A stretch of 64,000 bases of DNA from Coprinellus micaceus (GCA_951394405.1 OX596339.1:3472001-3536000); one strand, 5' to 3'. Counted from the stretch's first letter, positions 1 through 11,617 are shown. Notes: generated by a model from the sequence alone, not told the origin. Program-made: numbers and translations.

Positions 1-192
1 AAGCTCTCATACCGCATAGCACACTAATTCAACCGCTTCTATCGTACACAGGGTATCAATCGACCACAAGAAGTCCAATCGTACAGTCCAATAATCAAAC
101 CCAACCATCAAGTCCAAGAATACCAAAGTCCGAAGCTCATATCACACCTCAAAGCCTACCCTCGTCGCTCTCACCCAGGTCACCCCAGCCCC

Positions 193-1392
193 TCAAAGCG
201 ACACCCACCACCCTAACCTCTGAATCTGCGCACCCCCGCGCGGCCCTCTCCCACGTCGGGGACGGTCAGCGAGCGGGAGGTGCAGGAAGTACGTGTGCGA
301 TCCGACCAGGGCTACCTGGCCCTCGCCTTCAAGAGGCTCACCTTGGAAGTGCGAATCTTCTTGCCCGCTTGCCCCTTTGCCCTCGCCATCCCCACGAACC
401 TCGGAATGCGGGTCGTTCGACTCACCGTGGGAGACCATACGGATAGACTCACCGTCGTCGGCCCAATTGACGGGCTCTTCATCTTCGGCGATCCGCTCCA
501 GCCTAATCTCCTCTTCCCTCGACTCCTCTTCGTCACCTGACGCCTCTCCTCCAGACGCCCCCTCCTCATCCCCACTCGACTCCTCCGCACTCGAACCCGC
601 AGGCCACACCACATCCACAAGCTGCGGTACGGCCCCAGCTCCAAACGGATTCTCAGCGTTGAGCGTCCTCAGAAGGGGGACGAACTCACGCACCGAGCTT
701 AACCCGAACGTACCTTCAGTTCCGCTATCGCCTTCGCATTCGCCCCCGTCATCGCTCTCACCTTCGTCATCGCCCTCGTCTTCGCTCGCACTCTCAACCT
801 CGATCCCGATCTCCGCCTCGCCATTCCCAACCCTTCCGTCCCCCTCCTCACCCTCACTCCCACTCCCTGCTTCGAATTCACGAACGGGGGACGGGACAGG
901 AGTCCTGCTTCGTGGGGGTCTCCATGCAGACACCCTCGACCCTTCGTCGATGAGGGCGACGGTGTACCTACGGCCTCTCAGTAGGTTTGAAGGAGGGGCG
1001 GGGGACGTACTAGGATTGGAGGTGTGCTCTCCAGGGATGCTGGGGTGGTTGAGCTCGAAGTCCAGTGCAGCTTCCTCAGCGCCGACGCCGATGTCGTCCC
1101 TACCTTCAATGCTAACAGAGCCGAACATGATTTCGAAGTCTTCAGGCGACTCTGGTTCGAGGGTCTCCGCTTCCTCCTCCCCAACCATAAGCCTCCTCCA
1201 AGCGGCTCGAGCGTAGGCAGCGGCTCCAGCACGCATCGGGGACGTAGCAGGCGTACGGAGGCGGGCAGGTCTGAACCTGAGGAGGCCTGGTGGGTTTATA
1301 GGATCGGTGGGAGAGGTTGGGTAGGAAGGAGGAAGTGTTCGTGTGGGTGGAGAAGGCGGGGGAGTCGAAGGATGGTCGAGCGGTGTAGACAT
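193..1392 (-). CDS. Hypothetical acidic, low-complexity protein (copy 1)
   Basis: A 399-residue single-exon reading frame starts at ATG 1392. I do not recognise the family. The N-terminal 50 residues are Pro/Ser/Thr-rich. Two short motifs of the form RTPxxSPxR follow (near residues 45-52 and 160-170), one of them just after a basic GRRYTVALIDEG segment. A long Glu/Asp/Gly-rich acidic centre follows, and the protein ends with an Arg/Gly-rich tail closing GWW.SL. The copy at 52479-53744 keeps the same frame, order and both termini with many substitutions and small indels in acidic runs. That conservation is the main evidence that it is a real gene. No signal peptide or membrane segment is visible. 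It may be an intrinsically disordered, perhaps nuclear, protein; that is inference. Confidence 0.6.
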   Translation of the reverse strand: MSTPLDHPSTPPPSPPTRTLPPSYPTSPTDPINPPGLLRFRPARLRTPATSPMRAGAAAYARAAWRRLMVGEEEAETLEPESPEDFEIMFGSVSIEGRDDIGVGAEEAALDFELNHPSIPGEHTSNPSTSPAPPSNLLRGRRYTVALIDEGSRVSAWRPPRSRTPVPSPVREFEAGSGSEGEEGDGRVGNGEAEIGIEVESASEDEGDDEGESDDGGECEGDSGTEGTFGLSSVREFVPLLRTLNAENPFGAGAVPQLVDVVWPAGSSAEESSGDEEGASGGEASGDEEESREEEIRLERIAEDEEPVNWADDGESIRMVSHGESNDPHSEVRGDGEGKGASGQEDSHFQGEPLEGEGQVALVGSHTYFLHLPLADRPRRGRGPRGGAQIQRLGWWVSL

Positions 1393-1470
1393 GATGACGA
1401 TGAGGGTTTCGCGTGGCCTGCTGGTTGCAGATGTGGATGGGGAGTGGGAGTGAACGTGGGGAGAGGGTGC

Positions 1471-1482
1471 GCCTTTTTATGG
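1471..1482 (-). promoter_or_regulatory. TATA-like element upstream of the acidic-protein gene
   Basis: Read on the minus strand this is CCATAAAAAGGC, about 80 bp upstream of ATG 1392. The same motif lies at about the same distance upstream of the paralogue at 52479, and both are preceded by ATGATCAAAGCCA. Confidence 0.5.
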
Positions 1483-4018
1483 GAGGTTGAGGGTGTGGCT
1501 TTGATCATGGCCGAGGGGGGTTTGTATTTGCATGGTGTGTGGCGGGAATGGGGGCTTTGTCGTGGGTTGAAGAGGGCGTTGAGGATGGCTTTGACCGAGC
1601 ACGTCTAAGTCGTATCAAAGCCACGGCCAGAGTCCCGACAGTGGTCATTGTAACCCACCGTCGCGGTGGCATGATAACGGAGGTCAAATCGAACGGAGGC
1701 AAGGCGTGGTGGGCATGGTGGGCGGTCAAAGCGTTCGTATTTGGCGGATCGGTGTGTATTTTCATCCTTATCTACGTCAATAGGTCACGCTGAACAAACG
1801 GGTCTATCGTTTTACAGAAAGTGCGATGGTAGTGAAGGAGGGACGGGGGAAACATAAGCAAAAACCGGCCTAGAGGAGGAATTCTATCCCAAGCCAACGC
1901 ATCTGGAATCAGCCGCAGCTCCCCGAACGTAGCCCCAGCACGCCTCCAGAACATCCGACGTCTTTCCACCGACGCCCTCGTCTTACACCGGAGTATGCCA
2001 TGTCACAATTCACGATATCCGACCAAGCTTCTTACCGAGCCCCCTTTTTACCCCAAACGAACGAGCTACCTTGTCGATGCATAATCCGCGTCCTACGTCT
2101 TACACCCCTTGGCCTATCCTTGTGTTCGAACCGGCGCCGGCGTCGAAAATGGTGGTCGTTGGGACCGCCCTTGTAAACGCTTTCAAGGGCTCGAGGAACC
2201 TGCTGTACTCTTCCAGAAATGGACGAGAGCTATCTTGAGAGAAGACTGGGGAGATATCCGTCGCCTTCAACACCGGGGCGGTAGGGTCGACTTTCAACAA
2301 GAACCCTTCCCTACAGGTCCACACGCGTCGCGAGATAGGCCAAACCCGAATCCAGACCCTCCCGCGTTGGAGATCGTCAACTCCGAGTATGTTGGGAAGA
2401 GCGAGTCAGTGTGGTTGCAGATGAACGCTTCTGTCAAGTGACGCTGTTCTTCCGCTCCCTCTGCACTGAGAACGTCGACGTGTAGTCGTCGGCATAGAGG
2501 CAGAGGGAGGCCGTTGACCAGGTACTCGAGGTCCTCCATGTGGTGTAATTGAAGGTCGAGGGTGGTGGGGGTGTTGAGGGTGACGTTGGACGGGTATGAA
2601 GGTGTCGCCGACTCAAGTCCTTGACAGTCTTGGCCTTCCAGTAAGGTCGAACAGATCCAACTCCCAGTGCCGCAGCCGAGGGAACCTAGCCACCATTCCT
2701 ACACACTTTGGGAATGATTCTGGCTAATGGGCGTCGGTATCCTCATCACCGTTCTACGGCGTTCCACATGCACGACGAGGGTTTCGAGGTTGGGGGCGAT
2801 TCTGAGCTTCCGGATGTCTAGCCACACTCCTTGTAGCACGAGACAGCTGGGAGGCCTCCTCCCAGGATCGGCGGGACGGGCAACAGGACGGGTGTGTGTT
2901 GTGGGTCCAATAGTGAGAGGGAACGCAACCGGGGAAATGAGCATTGCCCAAAGGTTTGCAGTACGTTGGAGTCTCCCTCCCGCAGCTGGAGTCAAAGGGA
3001 GTGGTGCGTGTGGTTGAGGAGGCAGAGAAGTAGGGAGGGCGTATGGGTGTTACTATTGTTACTATTGATCCAACTATCTATGCCTACAAAAGACTAAGGC
3101 TGCATACAAAGACACATCCTCAATAGTGGCTTGGAAATAATGGTGAAATAAGGGTTCGTCCTGCAATGCTCGCTCAGTATATCAATGGGCGGAGGGTGTG
3201 CAAGGGTGAAGTCCATTGTATATGTGAAGAAAGAATAAAAAGCTAATGCTTGTGGCGTCGTGCGCGTGGTTGGTTTCTGTGGCGACGGGGATGGGATTTG
3301 AAGGAAAGTTGCAAATGATGATATGCTTTGGCGATGAAATAACCTGGGCCACGGAGAGGTGCGCGATGGAAAGTGGCTGTTACAAGAGGAAGGGATGTGT
3401 TGTGCCTACCCATTCTTTGTTTTCCCATCTGCTGATTAGGGGGGCTTCTCCAGACTATTTCAACATCTCCATTGAATTCAATGTTTCCTTCGGCGTCAAA
3501 TACCCTCAGGGGGAGGAGCGCGTAATGTCTCCAGAGCTCTGGACATTGGACACAAAGCTGACGCCAGTGCTGACAGACATGGGACAAGGCGAGAACGTCA
3601 TGAAGCCCTTGGATTGTCTCGGTCGGGACAAGGGGCCTCCGGGATCAGAATCCCGGACCAGAGGTCTAGGTAGGTAGGGGTCTGGCCAGTCAGGTCTGGA
3701 GAATTTTGACCTTGCCCAAAAACAAATATTTTGGTGATTGAAAGGGTTGCTACACAATTGGATGGTGCAATTGTGCCCAAAAATGCATAGATTTATGCTT
3801 GTGCAGCTGTAAATAGCTGTACATATAGTAAATGTACATGCATACCACCAGAAAATTGTGGGGTCACAGACTATGATGACTGCTGACAGAGGGCAGTCTT
3901 ACTTGATAGCATGACTTGAGGACAGAACCAGCAACATAGTGTTTTTCTTTTGTACAGAACACTGAATTCACCCACCCCAGGGTAGTAAGTGGACAAATAG
4001 ACAGAATGGGAGTGCCAA

Positions 4019-7000
4019 TAGGGCTGCCCACCGTGGCCGTGAGGACGGCGTGTAGGCGCCGTGGCACGGTCACGGGTACCGTGCCGTTCCACTTGTGGCA
4101 AGGAAGAGCGCCGTGCCGTGGTGGTCAACCAGAGTGCCGTCTCATACCGTGGTTCACGGCCGCCCACGGCCGTGGACGGTGGCTGGCAAGGTGCTATCTC
4201 GTTTATTGTTTCATTTATCGAGACCTTATCTGTGGAATGTACATTCGTTATCTCAAGTGCCGGGTGTAATCGGCACCATGCGCGTTGGCACAATTTAGTG
4301 CTTGAGGTACCATATTAGGAGGATTAGTCATCGTGGCTGCGCATCGAGCGCACGGTTCACCTGGGTCTCCTATTCCCCTAACCCAGATATGCTCCTTGCT
4401 CCTCAGCACCCGTTTCGAAACCTGGTGGCCAACGATGATAAGTGATACAATGGTGTTCTTCTCCAATGATAATAGATAAGAATTTGCCTTCAATCGCTTC
4501 CTCTGCCAACGCCTCTGCTTTCCCCGAGATATTTAACCGCATGGCTCGTTTCAAGTGATCCAGTCTATCAGCACCTCCTACCATCGAAATCCAACCTGCC
4601 AACGTCCAGCCCCACTGCCAGCATGACCGATCACGCCCCCAATCCAGACGAATGCGCTATCGGTGCCGATGGACAACTCCTACCTGCTGAGAAGATCGTC
4701 TTTCGGAACGACCCTGATGATGAGGAGCCACTCCCTCCCGTTACGGAGAAGGAGATTATGACGAGTAGGTATTCATTATGGGCGCCTAATGTCTTCAAAA
4801 GCGATCGCAAAACTGACCCCCCCAACAGAGAACCGGCAGAGTGGAGGCACCAGCCTCGCTGGTACGTCGTCCCTCCAACAGTATAGTATCCAGGCTTGCT
4901 GACTTTGTACAGAGACTCGCACTCGAAGGGGAGACGCAGGTAAAAACATGTCTACGTTCCTGGACCATGAGAAGCTCGACGAAACCAACGAGCCAACGCC
5001 TAAGTTTCGAAAAACCGACCCGAATCGAAAGAAGCGCGCTTCGAGACCCCGCAAGCCCAAGAACTCGAAAGCTCCAAAGGCCGAGGGTGCTGTTGACGCC
5101 TCAACCGATTCGGAGGATGGCGACTATAGCGAGGGAACCAGCTCTGAAGACGCCTCGGATGGAGAGGGGATGTCGGTTAACAACGATGAGGTGCTTGTGC
5201 GATAAGATTTTTGCCTTGACCCCGAGTCTGATTTTGCCTTGCGCAATGCCTCGATTAGATCGCCGATATCCTCGCTTCAAAGACTGACCCAAACCCTTCG
5301 AAACGCACCAAACGGAAGCACGCAGCAATCTTCGAAAAACCTGCACCACCACCTGTCGTACCCTCGCCGACGCTTCAGCCATCCGCATCATCCAGTTCCA
5401 TTGCGTCGACTATGAATTCAACACCAACCGGCCCCAAGTCAACTCGCCGAAGCCCGATCTACTTATTTTTTGAGGAGGTGGACAAGGACAGCGATGGTAA
5501 GAAGGTGGAAGGTACCCGGTACTATCGGTGCTACCATGGACAGCGTCGCACATTCACAATTACCAAGGGGATGAAGGGAAACACGAAGCGTATGTGTTAA
5601 TTACCTCTTGCGTACTATCTAGCTTACCTGGATGTTAGACATGGTGGAACATCTTCGGGCTGGCTTTGCAACGATGCATAAGCTCTTCCTTGAGATGAAT
5701 GAGCGCAAGGGCCCCGCCACCACTGCCGAGGTTGTTGTTGCATCGGGGAGCGGTGATCGCGATGACCCTGCGGTCCAGGAGGTCCTCCAGCGGTTGAGGA
5801 ATCGTACTCAAACGATTGCGACCGCATTTGAGCAACAAGCGGAGGTGCGTAACATCTACAAATGCCATCGATGTCTATTTACTAACAGTGGGCTTACAGA
5901 AAGCTTGGGACCAACAGAAGTTTGAAAAGCTTCTAGTGGAGTGGATCGCAGCTTGCGACCAGCCGTTCGACGAGGTTGAGAAGCCCGAGTTCAAAGAACT
6001 TCTTGAGTACGTCTATTCGCCATCGCGCAAGGCTCTCCATATCCCGGGGCGCACCACTGTAAGGCGACGGCTCATGGAGATGGGGAAGGATACGGTGAAG
6101 GACACGACGGATATGTTTGCCGTATGTACTCTACGTTAGGCTCGTTAATATAGTACCGAGTATCTAACCGAACCTTCACCATAGGCCCTTGAAACAAAGG
6201 TCGCAATCTCACTCGATGCTTGGACATCGAGCAACCAGTTCGCTTTCCTCGCAATCGTCGCACACTACGTCTCCAAAGACGGGGAGCTCGGTGAGTAAAC
6301 CTTTCCACTCACATTAGATCTGTGTTGACGATCCGTGCCACTAGAGGAGTTACTAATCGATTTCCGCGAGGTTCAAGGTGCCCACACGGGCGAGAACCTT
6401 GCTGACGTTGTCTGGAGCACGCTGGAGACTTACGGTTTAGTCGGCAAAGTCATTGCTTTTGTCATGGACAATGCAACGAACAACGATACACTTGTTCAGT
6501 CAATCGAGCGTCGATGCCTTGAGCGAGGTATTCCATTCTCTGCAGACGACGCGAGGATGCGGTGCACGCCTCACATCATTCACCTTGCCGCACTCAAGGT
6601 GAGCATTCCTTTCTCTCGCTTCTGCGAACCTCATGCTTACGTGCATAGTTGCTCGAGGGAATCGGGGCGATATCCTCCGAGGAACTCGACTCTGCTCTCC
6701 ATTCAGGTGCGCAGTATCAAGACGACGTTGCTGCGTTGCTGCCAAAAGATAGTTGTGATCCTGGAGAGCCTGGTGAGGATGTCTATGATAACGAGGGCTC
6801 CGGGGATGCGGCATCCGTCGAAGAGACCACCAAGAAGGGTGCGAAGACGTCGAAGCCTGTCACTTGGATTGACAAGGTGAGCTGGCATCGATTGGTGCAT
6901 TATGTTGCGAGATATTGACGTAAAATAGCTCCGGAGGATAATCAAGTCTGTCCGCTCATCCCCCCAACGCCGTGAAGCCTGGCTGAAGGAAGCGAAGCTC

Positions 7001-8344
7001 ATGGTCGATGAACTGAAGGAAGTGGGGGTGAAAGGGCCAGAGAAGGCACTCATGTTGATCCTGGATGTTCGTACTCGCTGGTCCTCAACGTTTAGTATGC
7101 TTGGTGTGTATCTACTCTCGTTATCATCAATTACATGCCATCTAATGTGTCTACAGCTCGTGCTCTGCTGTTTCGCAAGGCAATTACCGATTTCACTGCA
7201 AAGGACCGTGATCTCCGTCCATACGAGCTCAGCAAGGGCGACTGGGCCGCTATCGAGATGGTTTGCAAATGGCTCGAGTGCTTCCAGAGTGCAACTCGAG
7301 AAATGTCCGCCACGAGTGTTCCGATGCTTTCGAGTACAATCGCAATATTTCGCGGCCTTCAGGAGGAGCTGAAGAACGCGATTCGTACACTCCCGGTGTC
7401 CACATCAGCGGAGGTCCGCACTGCTCTCGTTAACGCCCACAAGAAGCTAAGCGACTACTATTTTCGCTTCGATGCTTCGCCCTATGGTACATGGGCAGCT
7501 TGTGCGTTGTTCCCTTTCATTTTTACATCCTTTCTGACTCTGTGTGCAGTGCTAGACCCCAGGATTTCGTACGAGGGCCTCAAGGGCGCCCTTGCTGACG
7601 ACGACAGCCTCCTCAGCCACCTCGAATTGGCGAAGTCGAAGCTTGAAACACATTATCTGCTGTATTACAAGTCAAATCATATTCCCTCAGTCTCGACAGC
7701 TCCGACAGCCTCAAGCAGCTCAACAAGCTTCAATTTCACAGCAGCATTTCGCCGGGCTCCCCGTGCGGTTCAGAACGAGCTCGAGAGCTACTTCCGCATG
7801 CCTCCCGAAGATTTCGAAACCTGTGAGCCTATCCAGTGGTGGTACGCTCATCGACTTCAATTCCCTAGTCTTTATAAGCTCGCTTTTGATATACTTTGCA
7901 TCCCTGGTGAGTCTTGCCTTGGTTCTGTATCTGGCTTCTGTTTCTGACCTCGGAGCTCGCTGTAGGGTCCGCCGTAGCCGTGGAAAGAATATTCTCTGGT
8001 GGGAGAGACCTTATTTCCGTTCGTCGTGCCAGTTTACGCCCCAACACTATCCGTACGTTAATGATTATCAAACAAAGTGTACGTGCTCGTCGTAACAGGG
8101 CGCAGCGTCAATAGTTAGTATAATTTTTGTACCCCAACAAGGCCCTATAGCATCTGGCGAATTCATTCTTACATAGTACCTACCTACCGCACCGTTTACA
8201 GACCGTCCACGGCCGTGACGAGTCTGGGCCGTGCCGTCTCAGACATGGGCGCCTAAGTCGCCGTCCCGTGTCATACTCAACTCCTGCCGTGATTGGTCCG
8301 TGTTTCCACGGCCGTGGCCGTGCACGGCACGGTGGGCAGCCCTA
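4019..8344 (+). mobile_element. Complete autonomous hAT DNA transposon
   Basis: This 4326-bp element has perfect 16-bp terminal inverted repeats (TAGGGCTGCCCACCGT) and a perfect 8-bp target duplication AGTGCCAA (4011-4018 and 8345-8352), both hallmarks of the hAT superfamily. The first and last 200 bp are packed with GCCGTG/CACGGC motifs on both strands, the usual place for transposase-binding subterminal repeats. It carries one intact transposase gene, so it looks competent for transposition. Confidence 0.95.
4623..8114 (+). CDS. hAT-family transposase (13 exons, intact)
   Basis: By eye the exons are 4623-4764, 4829-4861, 4913-5190, 5259-5589, 5639-5844, 5900-6121, 6185-6290, 6345-6598, 6649-6876, 6929-7103, 7157-7501, 7550-7906 and 7966-8114. 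All junctions are GT..AG and in phase, giving 941 residues with no internal stop. Exon 3 is acidic/basic and disordered. Exon 4 holds a BED-like DNA-binding segment (RYYRCYHG). The catalytic core shows LDAWTS, then MDNATNND (putative active-site aspartates), then the CTPHIIHLA Cys/His motif and TRWSSTF. The C-terminal hAT dimerisation block is GSAVAVERIFSGGRDLIS. The protein would excise and reinsert the surrounding element and perhaps related short elements. Start choice: exons 1-3 splice in frame into the rest. Main uncertainty is the first two small exons. Confidence 0.9.
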
Positions 8345-8663
8345 AGTGCCAAGGTCACAATTTACCTTCCTAAATAGGAAGATCACTCCCACGGGTAGGT
8401 AGGTAGGGGTCCTGCCATAGCCAAACCGAGAATTTCGACCTCTGGTCCAGAATTTTAATTCTGGAGGCCCCTTGGGTCGGGAAAGTGCAGAAGACGGATA
8501 AAAGGATGTTGTCATTGAGGTTGTGGATGGGCCAGTGAGGCAAGTGTTCCGTATAGCTTGAGTCTGGAATAATGATAAAACTCGGAATGATGGCAGTGGC
8601 TTGGTCATGAATGATGCAGGAAGGCAAAATCAGAGGTAGGAAGGGAGGCTGGCGAGATAACCA

Positions 8664-9562
8664 TTGGGTCGTGGCATAGTTCTAGGGAAGGGTGCTGCAC
8701 GTGGAACTGCACAAGGCGATTTGTGTCAGGGCACAGGTACTACCTTTGCATGGTTTGTGGTAAGAGTTAAGTTTTGGTTAAGTTGTTCTGCCCTGTTTCA
8801 CGCGTGGTTGCACATGGTAATCCTCCCATGAACCCGAGCTTCACCCTTGCAGGTTTTCCCCTGTGGGCTGACTGGAAGGGCTCATCGCTGGTTCACTGTG
8901 GTGTATGCTTTCAATGAGCCTTGAGGAGTGGTGGAGCATTGCTGCCTCATCGAAATTGGTGAGCCAAACCCTAACCCGATTTCACTGCCTTCATCTTGCG
9001 AATATCCCCCCATTCGTTTTCTTCACTCCACCATCTCAAGTGAACAGCCTTACATGCTGGCCTTGCTCCTCTCTCCCTGGCAACCCCCAACAAGCCTGCC
9101 TAGGACAAAGATGCCAAGGTGCATCTCACGTTGGCATCTGCATTTAGTTTTGAATGAGAGACCAACTGCTTCTAAAGCACCCCCGTGCAGACGACATCCC
9201 AGAAACTGCTCAAGATGAATGCGGCAGGATCACCCTTTCTGTGGTTGCTGTGATCTCAACGATGTCCCATCAAATGTGTGAGCCCCGGGCACTGCTTTGA
9301 CCACCCTCCTCCCCCCACTCCAACTGCTTCTTATCTGACACAACAAACCCAACCTAGCAACACGAACCAAGTATGGGCTTCCTGACACAACCACACCTTG
9401 GTTCTTGCCATGCTCCCAGTCGCACTCTTCAACACCTCTGGGGTTGGAATTGCAAAATGCTTCACGAACGTCCACGCCGTGTTCAGCATGGCTACACTTG
9501 AGTACGGCTGTTCCCATTTCCTCATCCCGTCCATACCACCTTCCTATCACCCACTCTCTTGA
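8664..9562. other. Unassigned host sequence
   Basis: Short frames run on both strands (for example 9230-9534 minus), but none has a recognisable domain or a convincing exon structure. It may contain the upstream region of the interrupted F-box gene. Confidence 0.3.
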
Positions 9563-10955
9563 CAAGGGGGTCCCAGGCCGGGAATCCCGGATCTAGGGGT
9601 AGGGAGGGAAGGGGGGTCCCCTCAGGCCAAAATAATTTTTTGACCTTGACCAATAGGGGGCAGCTTTGGCCCAAAAATTGACCTAGATGTGCATTTTTGA
9701 GCTGATGTATTCATACACTTGCTTAAGTGCACCAAAAATGCAAGAAGTGTGACTGTACTAGCTCATCCTTCCATATTTTGCATGAGCACAACAATCACAA
9801 TCACATCCCCAGCAGTTGTGAATTGCACACTGAGGGGCAAGTTATGAGTGAGAGATTTAATTGGGCAGTGAAATAAGTAATGAGCAATAGCTGTCATGGC
9901 TCTTGAAGTTTTTATGGGTGTGAATGAGCCCAAGAGTGTCCAAAACGGATGAGAAATGACAGGGAAATGAGTAATTTAATAATGCACTCATAACCCTCCG
10001 AGTTTCCACCCGTTTTGGACAAGGGGATGACCAGAAATGTCTCCATAAGTGCTGGGATCCAGCCCTGGGCGACTTTTCCATAAGTTAGGGATGTAATCCA
10101 GCACCAATTAGGCTAACCATGGCATTATGCAGAAGGAACATAGCCTTGGTTACAAATGCACGCTTCTTCCGCGCTTCTATTTACATAGTAGTCATGTGAC
10201 ATTAAGTTCTTTTACATTCGCGACAGCCCCCACATTCCTAAATGGGTAGCTCCCTCCCACTCCACAATGCACCCCCCCCTTCGGGGGGGCCCCGCGTTGC
10301 TCCAGGGAGGGTCCCATGGCCCCCAATTTAGGACTGTCGGTCACATATGTGGGGCCCCCGGGTTCCTTGCTGCCGCTCATTGCAGGTCGGCCCAAGGGCT
10401 TCCACTTGACAGGCGGAGGGCACCCATTTAGACATATCAATTTATTTGAGGCCACTTGGGAATGTTTTCAACAGGGTGTGATAACAAAAATGGTGTTTTG
10501 TTTTCTGTGTGGCCAACTTGATCCACCGTATAAGGCAACTCAACAGCATGACAAATGCATCATTTGATTTTAAATCACATGGTATGTACATTTATGGACA
10601 CCCCGGACTTATGCATAAGTGCCTCAGGGACAGATCCCTGAGTTATGCAGAAAGTTCTGGTCATCTGGTGTTTGGACGTCCTTGGGCTTGTTTTAAGCGC
10701 CAGGGGTATGTAGACGAATCTAGCAGGTTTTCAAAACCCTTGACTATTACTATGTAACACCAGTACGAGTATGTCACAGGTATTTCAATGATGTACTAGG
10801 AAATATATACAGCGAAGAAACATTCTGCAGTGATGATGTCATAATATTTCCATTTTAAGTACATAGTTCCCACGGGGAGGGAGGGAGGGGGGTCCCAGGC
10901 ACCCAAAAAAAAATTTCAACCTCTGGTCCAAAATTCTGGGCCCTGGACCCCCTTG
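9563..10955. mobile_element. Non-autonomous TIR element, copy A
   Basis: The ends are inverted (CAAGGGGGTCC...), with the 8-bp target duplication TCTCTTGA at 9555-9562 and 10956-10963. It has no transposase. After removing the nested insertion 10021-10669 the core is 744 bp. The inverted copy B has a core of 747 bp and aligns along its whole length, for example around AAAACGGATGAGAAATGACA. Confidence 0.85.
10021..10669. mobile_element. 649-bp insertion nested in copy A
   Basis: Copy B lacks this stretch at the equivalent point, so it is an insertion. Its ends are inverted and imperfect, sharing GATGACCAGAA, and its flanks carry TTTTGGAC and GTTTGGAC as a near-perfect 8-bp duplication. It has no coding capacity. 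It includes a perfect C7/G7 hairpin with a UUCG-type loop around 10272-10289. The family is unknown to me. Confidence 0.7.
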
Positions 10956-11326
10956 TCTCTTGATTCCTTTCACCTTACCACCCCCCTCCCTACCTTTCTA
11001 CCTGTTTCTCCTTCCCAACTTCAAGCTAATGTTCCTCACACTTCTCTTCAGATCCACATCTATGATCTAGGCATACCGCCCAAACATGATTCTCCACAGC
11101 GATGCGACCAACTTTGACAGCCCTGCTGTCCCTTAATGCAACCATTATTTGAGATATGCCATGAGCTGGTCTTTCCCTTCTCTCTTCTTTCCTCTCCACC
11201 ACACCCCTCATTGGATCTTTTTTCGTTGTGTCCCCCTCTCCACTCCCTCCTCTCTGCTCCCCTCCTCTCAATCCCCCTTTCAATCTTTCTTCACCCTCCA
11301 CTTGGCTCCCCACTTTGTGTCCCTTT
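10956..11326. other. Unassigned pyrimidine-rich host sequence
   Basis: A C/T-rich stretch between TIR element A and the LTR retrotransposon. No gene is visible. It ends with the 5-bp target site CCTTT of the retrotransposon. Confidence 0.4.
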
Positions 11327-11448
11327 TGTTACGCTGCGCTTCACATGACTTGTAATATGCCATATATTTTTATCTTTCGTCGAGGACTTATTCTTTTTCT
11401 TTCGGCAAACTCTTTTGTATTATTATTTGTTGTTTTGGTTAAAGTAGT

Positions 11449-11597
11449 TGACTCTCGTTGACTTGTTATGACGATTATTGAGTCATCTTATTTATGACTC
11501 ATATTCGACTCATCCTTAGTCTGCCTAGACTAAGTATGACTTGTCTTTGATTGTAATCGACTCATAGTTATATTGACTCGTTAGTTATATTGACTCA
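11449..11597 (+). promoter_or_regulatory. Cluster of GCN4/AP-1-type sites in LTR U3
   Basis: Three perfect TGA(C/G)TCA sites lie at 11479-11485, 11495-11501 and 11591-11597. One-base variants lie at 11449, 11506, 11558 and 11574. TGACTCA is the consensus of Gcn4/CPC1-type bZIP factors. The same sites recur in the 3' LTR at +7146 bp. Binding is inference. Confidence 0.55.
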
Positions 11598-11617
11598 TAG
11601 CGACTAGTATCCATGGG

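Larger units (their letters stand above)
1..2127. repeat. Inverted segmental duplication, block I, left arm
   Basis: This block matches the reverse complement of about 51745-53982. It includes the acidic-protein gene, its promoter and about 600 bp beyond it. The outer match ends near 2127, just past a shared stretch around 2080-2127 that pairs with 51745-51800. At position 1 the match is still running, so the left edge lies outside the window. Coordinates of paired points add up to about 53870. Confidence 0.85.
3629..8474. mobile_element. Small TIR element (hAT-type, non-autonomous), itself interrupted by a full hAT
   Basis: The element starts CAAGGGGCCTCC and ends in the inverted complement. 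It is flanked by the perfect 8-bp duplication GGTCGGGA (3621-3628 and 8475-8482). Without the inner hAT and its target copy it is about 512 bp and encodes nothing. Its ends and the internal TTTTGACCTTG resemble the elements at 9563-10955 and 19823-21104, which suggests a diverged member of one family. Confidence 0.85.
2100..8663 (-). pseudogene. F-box / LRR-like protein gene interrupted by nested transposons
   Basis: Host coding pieces lie on both sides of the 3629-8474 insertion. The right piece (about 8660-8483) encodes the first half of an F-box (PIHNLNDNILLSVFCTFP). The left piece (3620-3243) continues with DVLALSHVCQHWRQLCVQCP and ELWRHYALLP. Removing the insertion and one 8-bp target duplication joins the two in one frame. 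Further downstream (2995-2699, 2539-2294 and 2324-2100) come leucine-rich stretches typical of the C-terminal part of fungal F-box proteins, in changing frames, so introns or frameshifts lie between them. F-box proteins usually recruit substrates to SCF ubiquitin ligases through Skp1. No ATG precedes the F-box before an upstream stop, so the true first exon is unplaced. It cannot encode a normal protein while interrupted. This gene is absent from the right arm. Confidence 0.7.

Noticed and set aside
293..1216. 307-codon plus-strand frame opposite the acidic protein
   Set aside because: It is the Ser/Pro-rich mirror of Glu/Asp-rich codons. The minus-strand frame is conserved in the paralogue with its termini and promoter.
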